Of a DNA stretch of 5,164 nucleotides, positions 1 through 4,226 are shown piece by piece. Made by a program: the position numbers and the translations under genes. Positions within the stretch are counted from its first letter, which is position 1. Every line of letters starts with the position of its first letter. Location: assembly GCA_028715225.1 (NCBI GenBank), contig JAQUSH010000051.1, positions 1 to 5,164 of the forward strand. Reading direction: 5' to 3'. The DNA comes from Candidatus Aenigmatarchaeota archaeon (lineage in GTDB: Archaea > Aenigmatarchaeota > Aenigmatarchaeia > Aenigmatarchaeales > Aenigmatarchaeaceae). Under the pieces are notes generated by a model. It searched no databases. It was not told the origin of the DNA and saw nothing but the letters and a program-made list of their open reading frames with translations.

Positions 1-4
1 AAAA

Positions 5-1585
5 ATGGGATTTCCTAACTTCAAAGTTCTTTCTATGATTAATGGCAGTTTGGCACAAATTGGAAAATACATGCTAATTGATCCAGAAGAAGAAGGGGAT
101 ATAGATTTTGACCGGGAAGAAGAATCTGAAAAACCGAAGAAAAAAGTCAAGCCGAAGGAAGGCACCTTTTATCTAAATCTTGATCCTAAAGATGCACTTT
201 ACAGACAGCGCATTATTAAAAAGCTCCATGAAGCAAATGGATTCAGTGAAGTTGATAGCGATGAAAAATTCCGAATGATTGATAGCGGAACTAATATCAA
301 TGCCCTCAAGGAAATATTGAAAATGAAATTATCCGTTAAGAGATGTCAGGATCCTAAGACACTATATGATGCAATCCACCGATTATCAGATTTGGTAATA
401 GACTATAGCGATAAATATAGTGAACTTGCCGGAGAAGACGCATTTGATGAGCTTAGAAAAAAGGCTAAAGAAATACCAAAAAAATATGGGGGGCTCTGCA
501 AGAACTTGGATATTGCAAAAGAAATGACAACATTTTACATAGATATGGAAAATAGTACTATCATACCAGTTCCAACCAGTACCGTTCCGAAGAAATCAGT
601 AATCGAAATCCAATCCGGATATCTAATTAGAGAAGAAATTGAACCAGTTGAAATTGCAAAGCAAGGCATACGGAGGGTTCATGAAAATATTATAGAGAAT
701 CTTAAGAGAAAAATTAAACCATACGTGCTTGAAGAAATTGATTTTGAAGAAACTAACTCGGCGGCAAATCTAATACGTTCTTTAGCTATACCGACAACAT
801 TATTTAGGGCATACGGTAATTACCTATCCTCATACGAGATAATAGATGATAGAGGCAAGAAGAGAAAAACTAGTAGATTAAGAGATTTGCATTATACTTA
901 TCCTAATTTTAGAAATAGATTTAGTATAAAAAATCTATTTCCACTGTCAGTTGAAAATGAATATGATAACTATGCATGGTCCTGGAATGGTGCTCATTCA
1001 CCAGTTCCAATCAATTTCAACACATCTCCAGATGAAAGCAAGTTCTTATTTGTCGGGCTCAATAGCGGAGGCAAAAGTACGCTCCTAGAATCTTTGACCA
1101 TGTCATATATTCTTGCATCGGCAGGCTTGCCGTTGCCAGCTGATGAGATTATTCTCCCGAAATTGAATAAAATAGTTTACTACAATAACACCAACAGATC
1201 AAGTTTCGGGAAACTAGAGACAGAAATGCGAGATGTAGCTAGAATAATAAAGAATGCGGAACGAGGAAATATGATTATTATTGACAATTTCTTCGAAGGA
1301 GGCTCGGCCCAGGTAACTGCCCCAGCGGCCGGAAAATTTCTAGATGTGATAACTGAAAGCAAGGCATGCTTCTTTGTAGAGAGCCATGCTCCATTGGAAT
1401 TGGATTATTTTGCAAAGAAAGGATGGGTGATATTGACTCCAGAATATAGAAAAAAGAAAGGACGCATAGAGCCAACATACAGAATAGCAAGAGGAAGACC
1501 GAATATGAATGACATGGAAAAATATGGTAAGCAATTAGTCGACAGTAGTCTCATTGAAGCAGGTATTGATGAAGAAGACGCATAG
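5..1585 (+). CDS. MutS-family ATPase (MutS domain V-like), 5' end possibly outside window
   Basis: A DNA-repair-type ABC ATPase of the MutS superfamily; its substrate is unknown. The C-terminal third has the MutS core in order: Walker A GLNSGGKST (residues 351-359), a Q-loop-like LPADEI segment, a signature region SSFGKLETEMR (399-409) matching the STFMVEM region of MutS, Walker B MIIIDN (D427, N428), and an H-loop ESH (H461). In MutS the residue after the Walker B aspartate is the catalytic glutamate; here it is Asn, with E431 three residues on. The N-terminal two thirds are mostly helical and probably equal the core/lever/clamp region. They include a charged low-complexity stretch at about residues 27-52. 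At 526 residues it is far shorter than canonical MutS (about 850), and I see no N-terminal FxE mismatch-binding motif. Only four bases precede the ATG, so the true start may lie upstream. It is followed 40 bp later by a separately promoted gene. Confidence 0.85.
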   Translation: MGFPNFKVLSMINGSLAQIGKYMLIDPEEEGDIDFDREEESEKPKKKVKPKEGTFYLNLDPKDALYRQRIIKKLHEANGFSEVDSDEKFRMIDSGTNINALKEILKMKLSVKRCQDPKTLYDAIHRLSDLVIDYSDKYSELAGEDAFDELRKKAKEIPKKYGGLCKNLDIAKEMTTFYIDMENSTIIPVPTSTVPKKSVIEIQSGYLIREEIEPVEIAKQGIRRVHENIIENLKRKIKPYVLEEIDFEETNSAANLIRSLAIPTTLFRAYGNYLSSYEIIDDRGKKRKTSRLRDLHYTYPNFRNRFSIKNLFPLSVENEYDNYAWSWNGAHSPVPINFNTSPDESKFLFVGLNSGGKSTLLESLTMSYILASAGLPLPADEIILPKLNKIVYYNNTNRSSFGKLETEMRDVARIIKNAERGNMIIIDNFFEGGSAQVTAPAAGKFLDVITESKACFFVESHAPLELDYFAKKGWVILTPEYRKKKGRIEPTYRIARGRPNMNDMEKYGKQLVDSSLIEAGIDEEDA

Positions 1586-1595
1586 ATAAAGAACA

Positions 1596-1603
1596 TTTTT
1601 AAA
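1596..1603 (+). promoter_or_regulatory. TATA box for the Cys-rich membrane protein gene
   Basis: TTTTTAAA is centred about 26 bp upstream of the ATG at 1626 and preceded by a purine-rich AAAGAAC stretch that could act as a BRE. This spacing puts the transcription start at or next to the ATG, giving a leaderless mRNA, and I see no Shine-Dalgarno sequence before the ATG. Inferred from position only. Confidence 0.55.
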
Positions 1604-1625
1604 CAACTTCTCATATTATCTTTAT

Positions 1626-1943
1626 ATGAAAACTGCTGAAAAATCAGTAAATAAATGGTATGCAAATCCGGCTATACCGATGGTGATTGCACTAATACTT
1701 TTTGGAATAATTGCTCTTGTTTACATGGGTTTAATTGATCTTCCAAACTTCAATCTCGATGATATAGATCATCAGCTAGATGGTTGTTCTACAGAACCAG
1801 ATCCACCATGCTGGAGCAAACAGGGGGACGGAGAGTTGGATCCAGTTGTTACAGGAGTCTATGTATACAGTTATTGTGAATGTCCAGATGGTACAAAATT
1901 ACATACTGAACTCGGAAATATGAATTATTGTCAGTGTATTTAG
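1626..1943 (+). CDS. Small single-TM protein with six-cysteine extracellular domain
   Basis: The 105-residue protein has a short basic N-terminus (MKTAEKSVNKW), one hydrophobic segment at about residues 17-37, and an acidic C-terminal domain with six cysteines (C54, C62, C84, C86, C102, C104). The basic side before the helix and the cysteines after it suggest an N-in membrane anchor, or an uncleaved signal anchor, with the Cys-rich part outside the cell and possibly three disulfides. The two CxC pairs (C84/C86 and C102/C104) could instead bind a metal. I do not recognise the family. The ATG is chosen because a TATA box lies 26 bp upstream (leaderless start) and no earlier in-frame start sits better with it. 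The gene follows the MutS-like gene by 40 bp but appears to have its own promoter. Confidence 0.75.
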   Translation: MKTAEKSVNKWYANPAIPMVIALILFGIIALVYMGLIDLPNFNLDDIDHQLDGCSTEPDPPCWSKQGDGELDPVVTGVYVYSYCECPDGTKLHTELGNMNYCQCI

Positions 1944-1950
1944 AAAAATC
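1944..1950 (-). terminator. T-tract behind the tRNA 3' half
   Basis: On the minus strand the CCA of the tRNA 3' half is followed within three bases by a GATTTTTC run (five Ts). Archaeal RNA polymerase can terminate on such T-tracts without a hairpin. It lies just outside the stop of the plus-strand Cys-rich gene. Weak evidence, from composition and position only. Confidence 0.3.
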
Positions 1951-1952
1951 AT

Positions 1953-1990
1953 TGGTGCGCTGTGCGAGATTAGAACTCGCATTGCAATCT
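1953..1990 (-). tRNA. Orphan tRNA 3' half (candidate split-tRNA gene or tRNA fragment)
   Basis: Read on the minus strand, this segment has everything expected 3' of position 37. It starts with A38 and a GATTG anticodon-stem strand (1989-1985), then variable loop CAAT (1984-1981). Next come a perfect 5-bp T-stem GCGAG/CTCGC (1980-1976/1968-1964) around loop TTCTAAT, acceptor strand ACAGCGC (1963-1957), discriminator A and encoded CCA (1955-1953). The matching 5' acceptor strand GCGCTGT is not found on the minus strand upstream, so no complete tRNA can be formed here. Just upstream, AAAA followed by a TAA bulge fits the 3' side of a BHB splice site cut between 1991 and 1990; this would require T at positions 32-35 of the partner, i.e. 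an anticodon starting UU (Lys, Glu or Gln; inference). T-loop position 57 is T where a purine is usual. It could instead be an attachment-site remnant or decayed tRNA. Confidence 0.6.
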
Positions 1991-2003
1991 TATTTTTGTG
2001 TAG

Positions 2004-2013
2004 AAATTTAATT
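2004..2013 (-). promoter_or_regulatory. Possible TATA-like element upstream of the tRNA 3' half
   Basis: AATTAAATTT on the minus strand lies between the stop of the 98-residue gene and the tRNA 3' half. A start about 26 bp downstream would fall near 1982, slightly inside the anticodon-stem strand, so the spacing is not ideal for a separate half-tRNA transcript. Transcription from the upstream 98-residue gene (stop 37 bp away) is the alternative. Confidence 0.25.
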
Positions 2014-2026
2014 TGTGATTAGAATA

Positions 2027-2323
2027 TCAGATATTTCGATTGAATTCATCTAGTTCTTTTATATGTGCCTGTGCAAGTGCAACCTGCAAATAGTCAGCAC
2101 TTATTTTTTCTTCGTTCAAGGTATATGGAAGCATTGGGTCAATTGCGTTAAGTTTAAGTAATAGAGTATCTCTTGATGTTCTTGCTAATTCCTCCAAAAC
2201 TCCTCTTTGTAGAATGAACTGCGTTTCCTGATTTATAATTAGAACATGATCCTCGAAAGAATCTTGAAAATAACCGATTTCAATGTTTTTATCTTTATAC
2301 AATTTTTCTTCTTTTGGTAACAT
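2027..2323 (-). CDS. Hypothetical protein, 98 aa
   Basis: I do not recognise this protein. It is soluble and acidic, without cysteines, transmembrane segments or a clear motif. The first half looks strand-rich (NIEIGYF at 13-19, HVLIINQETQFILQR at 26-40) and the second half helical (EELARTSRDTLLLKL; SADYLQVALAQAHIKELDEF). That fits a small alpha/beta domain. The ATG at 2323 is the first in frame. A TATA box at 2356-2364 would start the mRNA near 2333, giving a leader of only about 10 nt with a weak AGGGA element. It lies on the same strand between tRNA-Gly (51 bp upstream) and the orphan tRNA 3' half (37 bp downstream), so all three could sit on overlapping transcripts. No tRNA-related function can be claimed from position alone. 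Confidence 0.65.
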   Translation of the reverse strand: MLPKEEKLYKDKNIEIGYFQDSFEDHVLIINQETQFILQRGVLEELARTSRDTLLLKLNAIDPMLPYTLNEEKISADYLQVALAQAHIKELDEFNRNI

Positions 2324-2355
2324 ACATATTCCCTAAATATATTAGTATAGAAAAG

Positions 2356-2364
2356 AATTTAAAT
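2356..2364 (-). promoter_or_regulatory. TATA box for the 98-aa gene
   Basis: AATTTAAAT contains a perfect ATTTAAAT palindrome (2357-2364) centred about 37 bp from the ATG at 2323. The predicted start near 2333 gives a roughly 10-nt leader. It lies directly behind the tRNA-Gly CCA. On the minus strand it is followed by TTCTTTTCT (about 2357-2349), which could also serve to end the tRNA transcript. Confidence 0.5.
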
Positions 2365-2374
2365 GGATAATAAT

Positions 2375-2465
2375 TGGTGCGAGTGAGGGGATTTGAACCC
2401 CTGTTGTAAACTTTTTGCGAAATTCTTGGCAAGCTTACGTACTAGCCAGACTATACGACACTCGC
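2375..2465 (-). tRNA. tRNA-Gly (anticodon GCC), intron-containing, CCA encoded
   Basis: The cloverleaf on the minus strand is complete. Acceptor GCGAGTG pairs perfectly with CACTCGC (2465-2459 with 2385-2379). The D-arm is GTAT/GTAC around AGTCTGGCTA. The anticodon stem TAAGC/GTTTA holds one G-U pair and loop TT-GCC-AA, with the anticodon at 2430-2428. The variable loop is CAAC. The T-arm AGGGG/CCCCT encloses TTCAAAT. Discriminator A and CCA (2377-2375) are encoded. Anticodon GCC reads the glycine codon GGC (and GGU by wobble). A 14-nt intron lies between positions 37 and 38, leaving a 77-nt mature tRNA including CCA. C at position 9 is slightly unusual. The TATA box at 2489-2497 is about 28 bp upstream of G1, so the transcript may begin at the mature 5' end with no leader for RNase P to remove (inference). 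Confidence 0.93.
2413..2426 (-). other. 14-nt tRNA-Gly intron with bulge-helix-bulge splice site
   Basis: The pre-tRNA folds as the anticodon stem, then a 4-bp helix TTGC (positions 32-35) with GCAA (intron). Two 3-nt bulges flank it: CAA on the 5' side and AAA on the 3' side. Cutting after the second base of each bulge (CA|A and AA|A), as archaeal splicing endonuclease does, removes exactly AGAATTTCGCAAAA and rejoins A37 to A38. The inner part is only a GA/TC pair closing an ATT loop, so the outer helix is nearly absent. The intron site is the canonical 37/38. Confidence 0.88.
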
Positions 2466-2488
2466 TCTAGACAGAATTACATGGGCAT

Positions 2489-2497
2489 TATTTAAAT
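2489..2497. promoter_or_regulatory. Shared bidirectional TATA box between tRNA-Gly and the JAMM gene
   Basis: TATTTAAAT contains the perfect palindrome ATTTAAAT (2490-2497), centred at 2493.5. The distance to the JAMM ATG at 2521 is 27.5 bp, and to the tRNA-Gly first base at 2465 it is 28.5 bp, the standard archaeal TATA-to-start spacing in both directions. On the tRNA side the flank reads GGAAAAGG, a good BRE-like purine stretch; on the JAMM side the flank (CATGGGCAT) is weaker, which suggests stronger firing toward the tRNA. No other TATA-like sequence lies in the 55-bp intergenic region. Confidence 0.65.
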
Positions 2498-2520
2498 CCT
2501 TTTCCATTCAAATTTTAATT

Positions 2521-3081
2521 ATGGGAGTTCGCATTATACGCCAGAGGACCGAGAGACAGGTTGGACCAGTTACAGTAATAGAAAAACATAAAAGTCAACC
2601 AACTAGCGATAATTACACCTTTCAGATTGAAACTGCTCTTCTAAGGGAGTCTTATAAATATCTATTGAGCATGGGTCGAGATGAAAGCTTATTGTACATT
2701 GGAGGGACTATAAATCGCGAGGAGAATTTGATCACTGCAACCGATATTTTTCTGCCGGAAATGTCCCGCAGAGAAACTGGAAGAGTTACAGCTGATAGAT
2801 CATCTACTCATGATATTATGACATTATTAGACGAGAAGAATCTTGCACTAGCCGTACTTGCTCATGTACATCCTGGTATTGGGCGAAATTCAGTTTATCC
2901 ATCTTCTCTGGATATACAGACTCAAAGAGGTTATGAGGCTTGCTATAAATCAATTGGTGTGATATTTAGCAGGAATAACTATTTTAGATTTTATAGTGAT
3001 AGATTGAAATTTAATCTTAAATTAGTTGGATCAAATATAAAGAAGGTTGATGCCGAACAACCCATTTATTATTTTGTTTGA
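2521..3081 (+). CDS. JAB/MPN+ (JAMM) metalloprotease-like protein, Rpn11-like motif
   Basis: The 186-residue protein has the zinc-isopeptidase signature of JAMM proteins. The expected glutamate is E55 (DESLLYIGG), the two histidines are H115 and H117 (AHVHPG), and the Ser/Asp pair is S128 and D131 (PSSLD). Family members remove ubiquitin or small archaeal modifiers (SAMP/Urm-like) from lysines. The stretch HVHPGIG then SSLDIQTQRGYEA resembles eukaryotic Rpn11 (HSHPGFG...SSVDINTQQSYE) more than the classic archaeal desampylases. The spacing between the second His and Ser is ten residues rather than seven, an apparent three-residue insertion. Residues 1-32 look like a flexible, basic N-terminal tail. 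No Shine-Dalgarno is seen; the TATA box 28 bp upstream implies a leaderless mRNA. No ubiquitin-like, E1 or E2 gene lies in the window. Its stop is one base from the convergent wHTH gene's stop. Confidence 0.85.
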   Translation: MGVRIIRQRTERQVGPVTVIEKHKSQPTSDNYTFQIETALLRESYKYLLSMGRDESLLYIGGTINREENLITATDIFLPEMSRRETGRVTADRSSTHDIMTLLDEKNLALAVLAHVHPGIGRNSVYPSSLDIQTQRGYEACYKSIGVIFSRNNYFRFYSDRLKFNLKLVGSNIKKVDAEQPIYYFV

Positions 3082-3082
3082 T

Positions 3083-3361
3083 TTAAATCGGTACGCCGAA
3101 TGCATCTGTGATTTCTTGTATCTTTCTGTATTCAACTATAAATTGCAAACCTTTTTTAGTTATCCTGTAATAAATGTGACCTCGTTCAGTCATCATTTCT
3201 AAGAAACCGTTTTCAATCAGAGCATCAAGGTACATCTTAAGTCTTTTGTGAGATAAGTTAGCTCCATAAAGAATATGAGTGGATTTAGCTTTTCCGCCTT
3301 TTCTGTGAACAAGTCTTAGAATATCTACCAGAATCTGCGTCTTTGTTCTCCTCTCTTTCAT
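3083..3361 (-). CDS. Winged-helix DNA-binding protein (HTH_45-like)
   Basis: This 92-residue protein is a likely DNA-binding regulator. The winged-helix fold is visible as helix 1 at residues 7-20 (TQILVDILRLVHRK), helix 2 near THILYGANLS (28-37), a recognition helix HKRLKMYLDALIENGF (38-53), and a wing LEMMTERGHIYYRITKKG (54-71). A C-terminal helix (72-87) may dimerise. The pattern, a first helix, then 'ANLSHKRLKMYLDALIENG', then 'YRITKKG', is typical of the archaeal HTH_45 type. It is translationally coupled to the upstream membrane-protein gene: the stop TGA and start ATG share one base (TGATG, 3363-3359), and AAAGGT lies about 10 nt before the ATG as a Shine-Dalgarno site inside the upstream gene. 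An inverted repeat at the operon promoter (4032-4048) is a candidate target, suggesting autoregulation; this is inference. Confidence 0.85.
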   Translation of the reverse strand: MKERRTKTQILVDILRLVHRKGGKAKSTHILYGANLSHKRLKMYLDALIENGFLEMMTERGHIYYRITKKGLQFIVEYRKIQEITDAFGVPI

Positions 3362-3996
3362 CAGAATCTACCTTTCTTTCTGCTAACTCTGAATATCATC
3401 CAGAACATTGAAAGGAATCCGCATATCAGTGCTACGTGTGCTATTACTACCATCCATTCGCTGAATGATGTAAAGAACATAAACATGTGATAAAGACCTA
3501 GCATAAGGAATGATAGCATGACTAGCATTGAGTTTCGTGTTCTGTTTACAAACCAGTTTGCAGTTGATCTGAATATCACATAAGATATCAAGAATAATGA
3601 CAGTACGTGGAAATATGGGAATCCTTTGTACCAGTAAGGAAGGAACAAAGCAAATTTAAGATTTTTAGGGAGATAGATTAAACATAGTAATGAATATGAT
3701 ATCAAAGAGCATGCGTAGTATATCCAAATGCCAAAATCTCTAAATGATGAAAATTCTGTGAACATTGTTGTTAATCCTTTGATCAAACTAAGGTAGGTAT
3801 AGAGTTCAGTTATACCAAATACCAAGAAACCCATGCTCAATGATGCAAAACTCAGGTACATGTAATAATGCTCTTTCTGTTTTGCGAAAGTATAGCTTCT
3901 GTAAAAGTAGAAACTAACAAGAAAACCAATCATGCTAGCTAAAATATAGATTATTGGTTGTATGCTGAAAAACCACTGCGGTATCAATATCAACAT
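3361..3996 (-). CDS. Six-helix integral membrane protein, function unknown
   Basis: The 211-residue protein is strongly hydrophobic, with likely membrane helices at about residues 13-31, 47-67, 87-109, 125-142, 157-175 and 181-203, and a basic C-terminal tail RVSRKKGRF. The segment around helices 1-2 (YFYRSYTFAKQKEHYYMYLSF, residues 30-50) has the helix, Tyr-Arg, short loop, Tyr-x-x-Leu-x-Phe arrangement common in small archaeal membrane proteins found next to HTH regulators. I know of no biochemical role for that type. No catalytic residues or transporter motif stand out. It is first in an operon with the winged-helix gene, so it may act as a membrane sensor or be the regulated product. A TATA-like element 26 bp upstream makes it probably leaderless. 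A transport or immunity role cannot be excluded. Confidence 0.8.
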   Translation of the reverse strand: MLILIPQWFFSIQPIIYILASMIGFLVSFYFYRSYTFAKQKEHYYMYLSFASLSMGFLVFGITELYTYLSLIKGLTTMFTEFSSFRDFGIWIYYACSLISYSLLCLIYLPKNLKFALFLPYWYKGFPYFHVLSLFLISYVIFRSTANWFVNRTRNSMLVMLSFLMLGLYHMFMFFTSFSEWMVVIAHVALICGFLSMFWMIFRVSRKKGRF

Positions 3997-4017
3997 ATTT
4001 CTATATTGATTAATATG

Positions 4018-4026
4018 TTAATAAAT
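4018..4026 (-). promoter_or_regulatory. TATA box for the membrane protein/wHTH operon
   Basis: On the minus strand this reads ATTTATTAA, preceded by GTAAAG, which fits a BRE. Its centre is 26 bp from the ATG at 3996, so the operon mRNA is expected to start at the ATG. The BRE side abuts the inverted repeat at 4032-4048. Confidence 0.55.
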
Positions 4027-4031
4027 CTTTA

Positions 4032-4048
4032 CTAGACCATAAGTCTAG
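4032..4048. promoter_or_regulatory. Inverted repeat CTAGAC-5-GTCTAG, candidate operator
   Basis: Perfect 6-bp arms, CTAGAC (4032-4037) and GTCTAG (4043-4048), are separated by CATAA. The repeat lies between two divergent TATA boxes (4018-4026 minus; 4068-4077 plus) and overlaps the BRE of the minus promoter. A dimeric winged-helix protein bound here could control one or both promoters; the wHTH gene in the adjacent operon is the obvious candidate. Confidence 0.4.
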
Positions 4049-4067
4049 ATTCTATCTTCACAAGTGG

Positions 4068-4077
4068 TTTATATACT
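4068..4077 (+). promoter_or_regulatory. TATA box for the small Cys-containing ORFs
   Basis: TTTATATACT is centred near 4072, predicting a start around 4099-4100 and a leader of about 25 nt that carries the AAGGTG Shine-Dalgarno sequence at 4111-4116. A second TATA-like run, TATAAAAA at 4117-4124, overlaps the start codon of the first small ORF. It could alternatively start a transcript near 4148 that would express only the second ORF. Confidence 0.5.
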
Positions 4078-4124
4078 AAATTACAACTCTAATTAGATTC
4101 CTCCGTAGATAAGGTGTATAAAAA

Positions 4125-4226
4125 ATGACATTAAAACTATGCCCGTGTTGCGGGCGCATTGGCGAGTACAATATACGTGTACTTACTGAAACAGTTAGAG
4201 GTGCGAAGAATGGAAGGCTCATCTGA
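4125..4226 (+). CDS. Small ORF, 33 aa, with a CPCCG zinc-knuckle-like motif
   Basis: The 33-residue ORF begins MTLKLCPCCGRIGEYNIR and is too short to stand as a full zinc ribbon: one cysteine cluster (C6, C8, C9) is present and no second pair. A Shine-Dalgarno sequence AAGGTG (4111-4116) lies 8 nt before the ATG, and a TATA box precedes it. The start is therefore better supported than the length alone would suggest. It ends in TGA at 4224-4226, overlapping the next ORF by 17 nt in the +1 frame. Three options remain: a real leader peptide or small protein; the N-terminus of a longer protein broken by a frameshift or made by +1 frameshifting; or a structured RNA leader that happens to be open, since three short inverted repeats lie at 4141-4195. 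Its first half is more G+C-rich than its surroundings. Confidence 0.45.
   Translation: MTLKLCPCCGRIGEYNIRVLTETVRGAKNGRLI
4141..4195 (+). other. Three closely spaced short inverted repeats (possible RNA hairpins)
   Basis: GCCCG-TGTTG-CGGGC (4141-4155), AGTACA-7 nt-TGTACT (4165-4183) and ACTG-AAA-CAGT (4185-4195) follow one another inside the 33-residue ORF. They end just before the AGAGGTG Shine-Dalgarno (4197-4203) of the next ORF. As RNA they could form three stem-loops that control access to that site or stimulate frameshifting. The last one is weak (4 bp). The first two are the most convincing, especially the G+C stem in an AT-rich region. Confidence 0.4.

Noticed and set aside
205..211. 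ACAGCGC on the plus strand, i.e. GCGCTGT on the minus strand, matching the missing acceptor strand of the tRNA 3' half
   Set aside because: It lies inside the MutS-like coding sequence and is not followed on the minus strand by a D-arm with GG or an anticodon stem CAATC. A 7-base match is expected by chance at about this frequency.
1180..1665. Four minus-strand open frames of 60-86 codons
   Set aside because: They lie antisense to the conserved ATPase core of the MutS-like gene and have no promoter or Shine-Dalgarno support.
1900..1952. Permuted tRNA with the 5' half placed after the 3' half
   Set aside because: The minus-strand sequence following the CCA is AT-rich and contains no GCGCTGT or D-arm.
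1991..2100. A long-intron tRNA using GTGCTGA (minus strand, from 2100) as 5' acceptor and CAATC further on as anticodon stem
   Set aside because: The pairing with ACAGCGC needs a G-U pair and a terminal mismatch, no D-loop with GG is present between, and the region is coding sequence of the 98-residue gene.
3080..3089. Palindrome GATTTAAATC at the junction of the convergent genes, resembling a TATA box
   Set aside because: It spans the two stop codons, and no gene start or tRNA lies about 27 bp away on either side.
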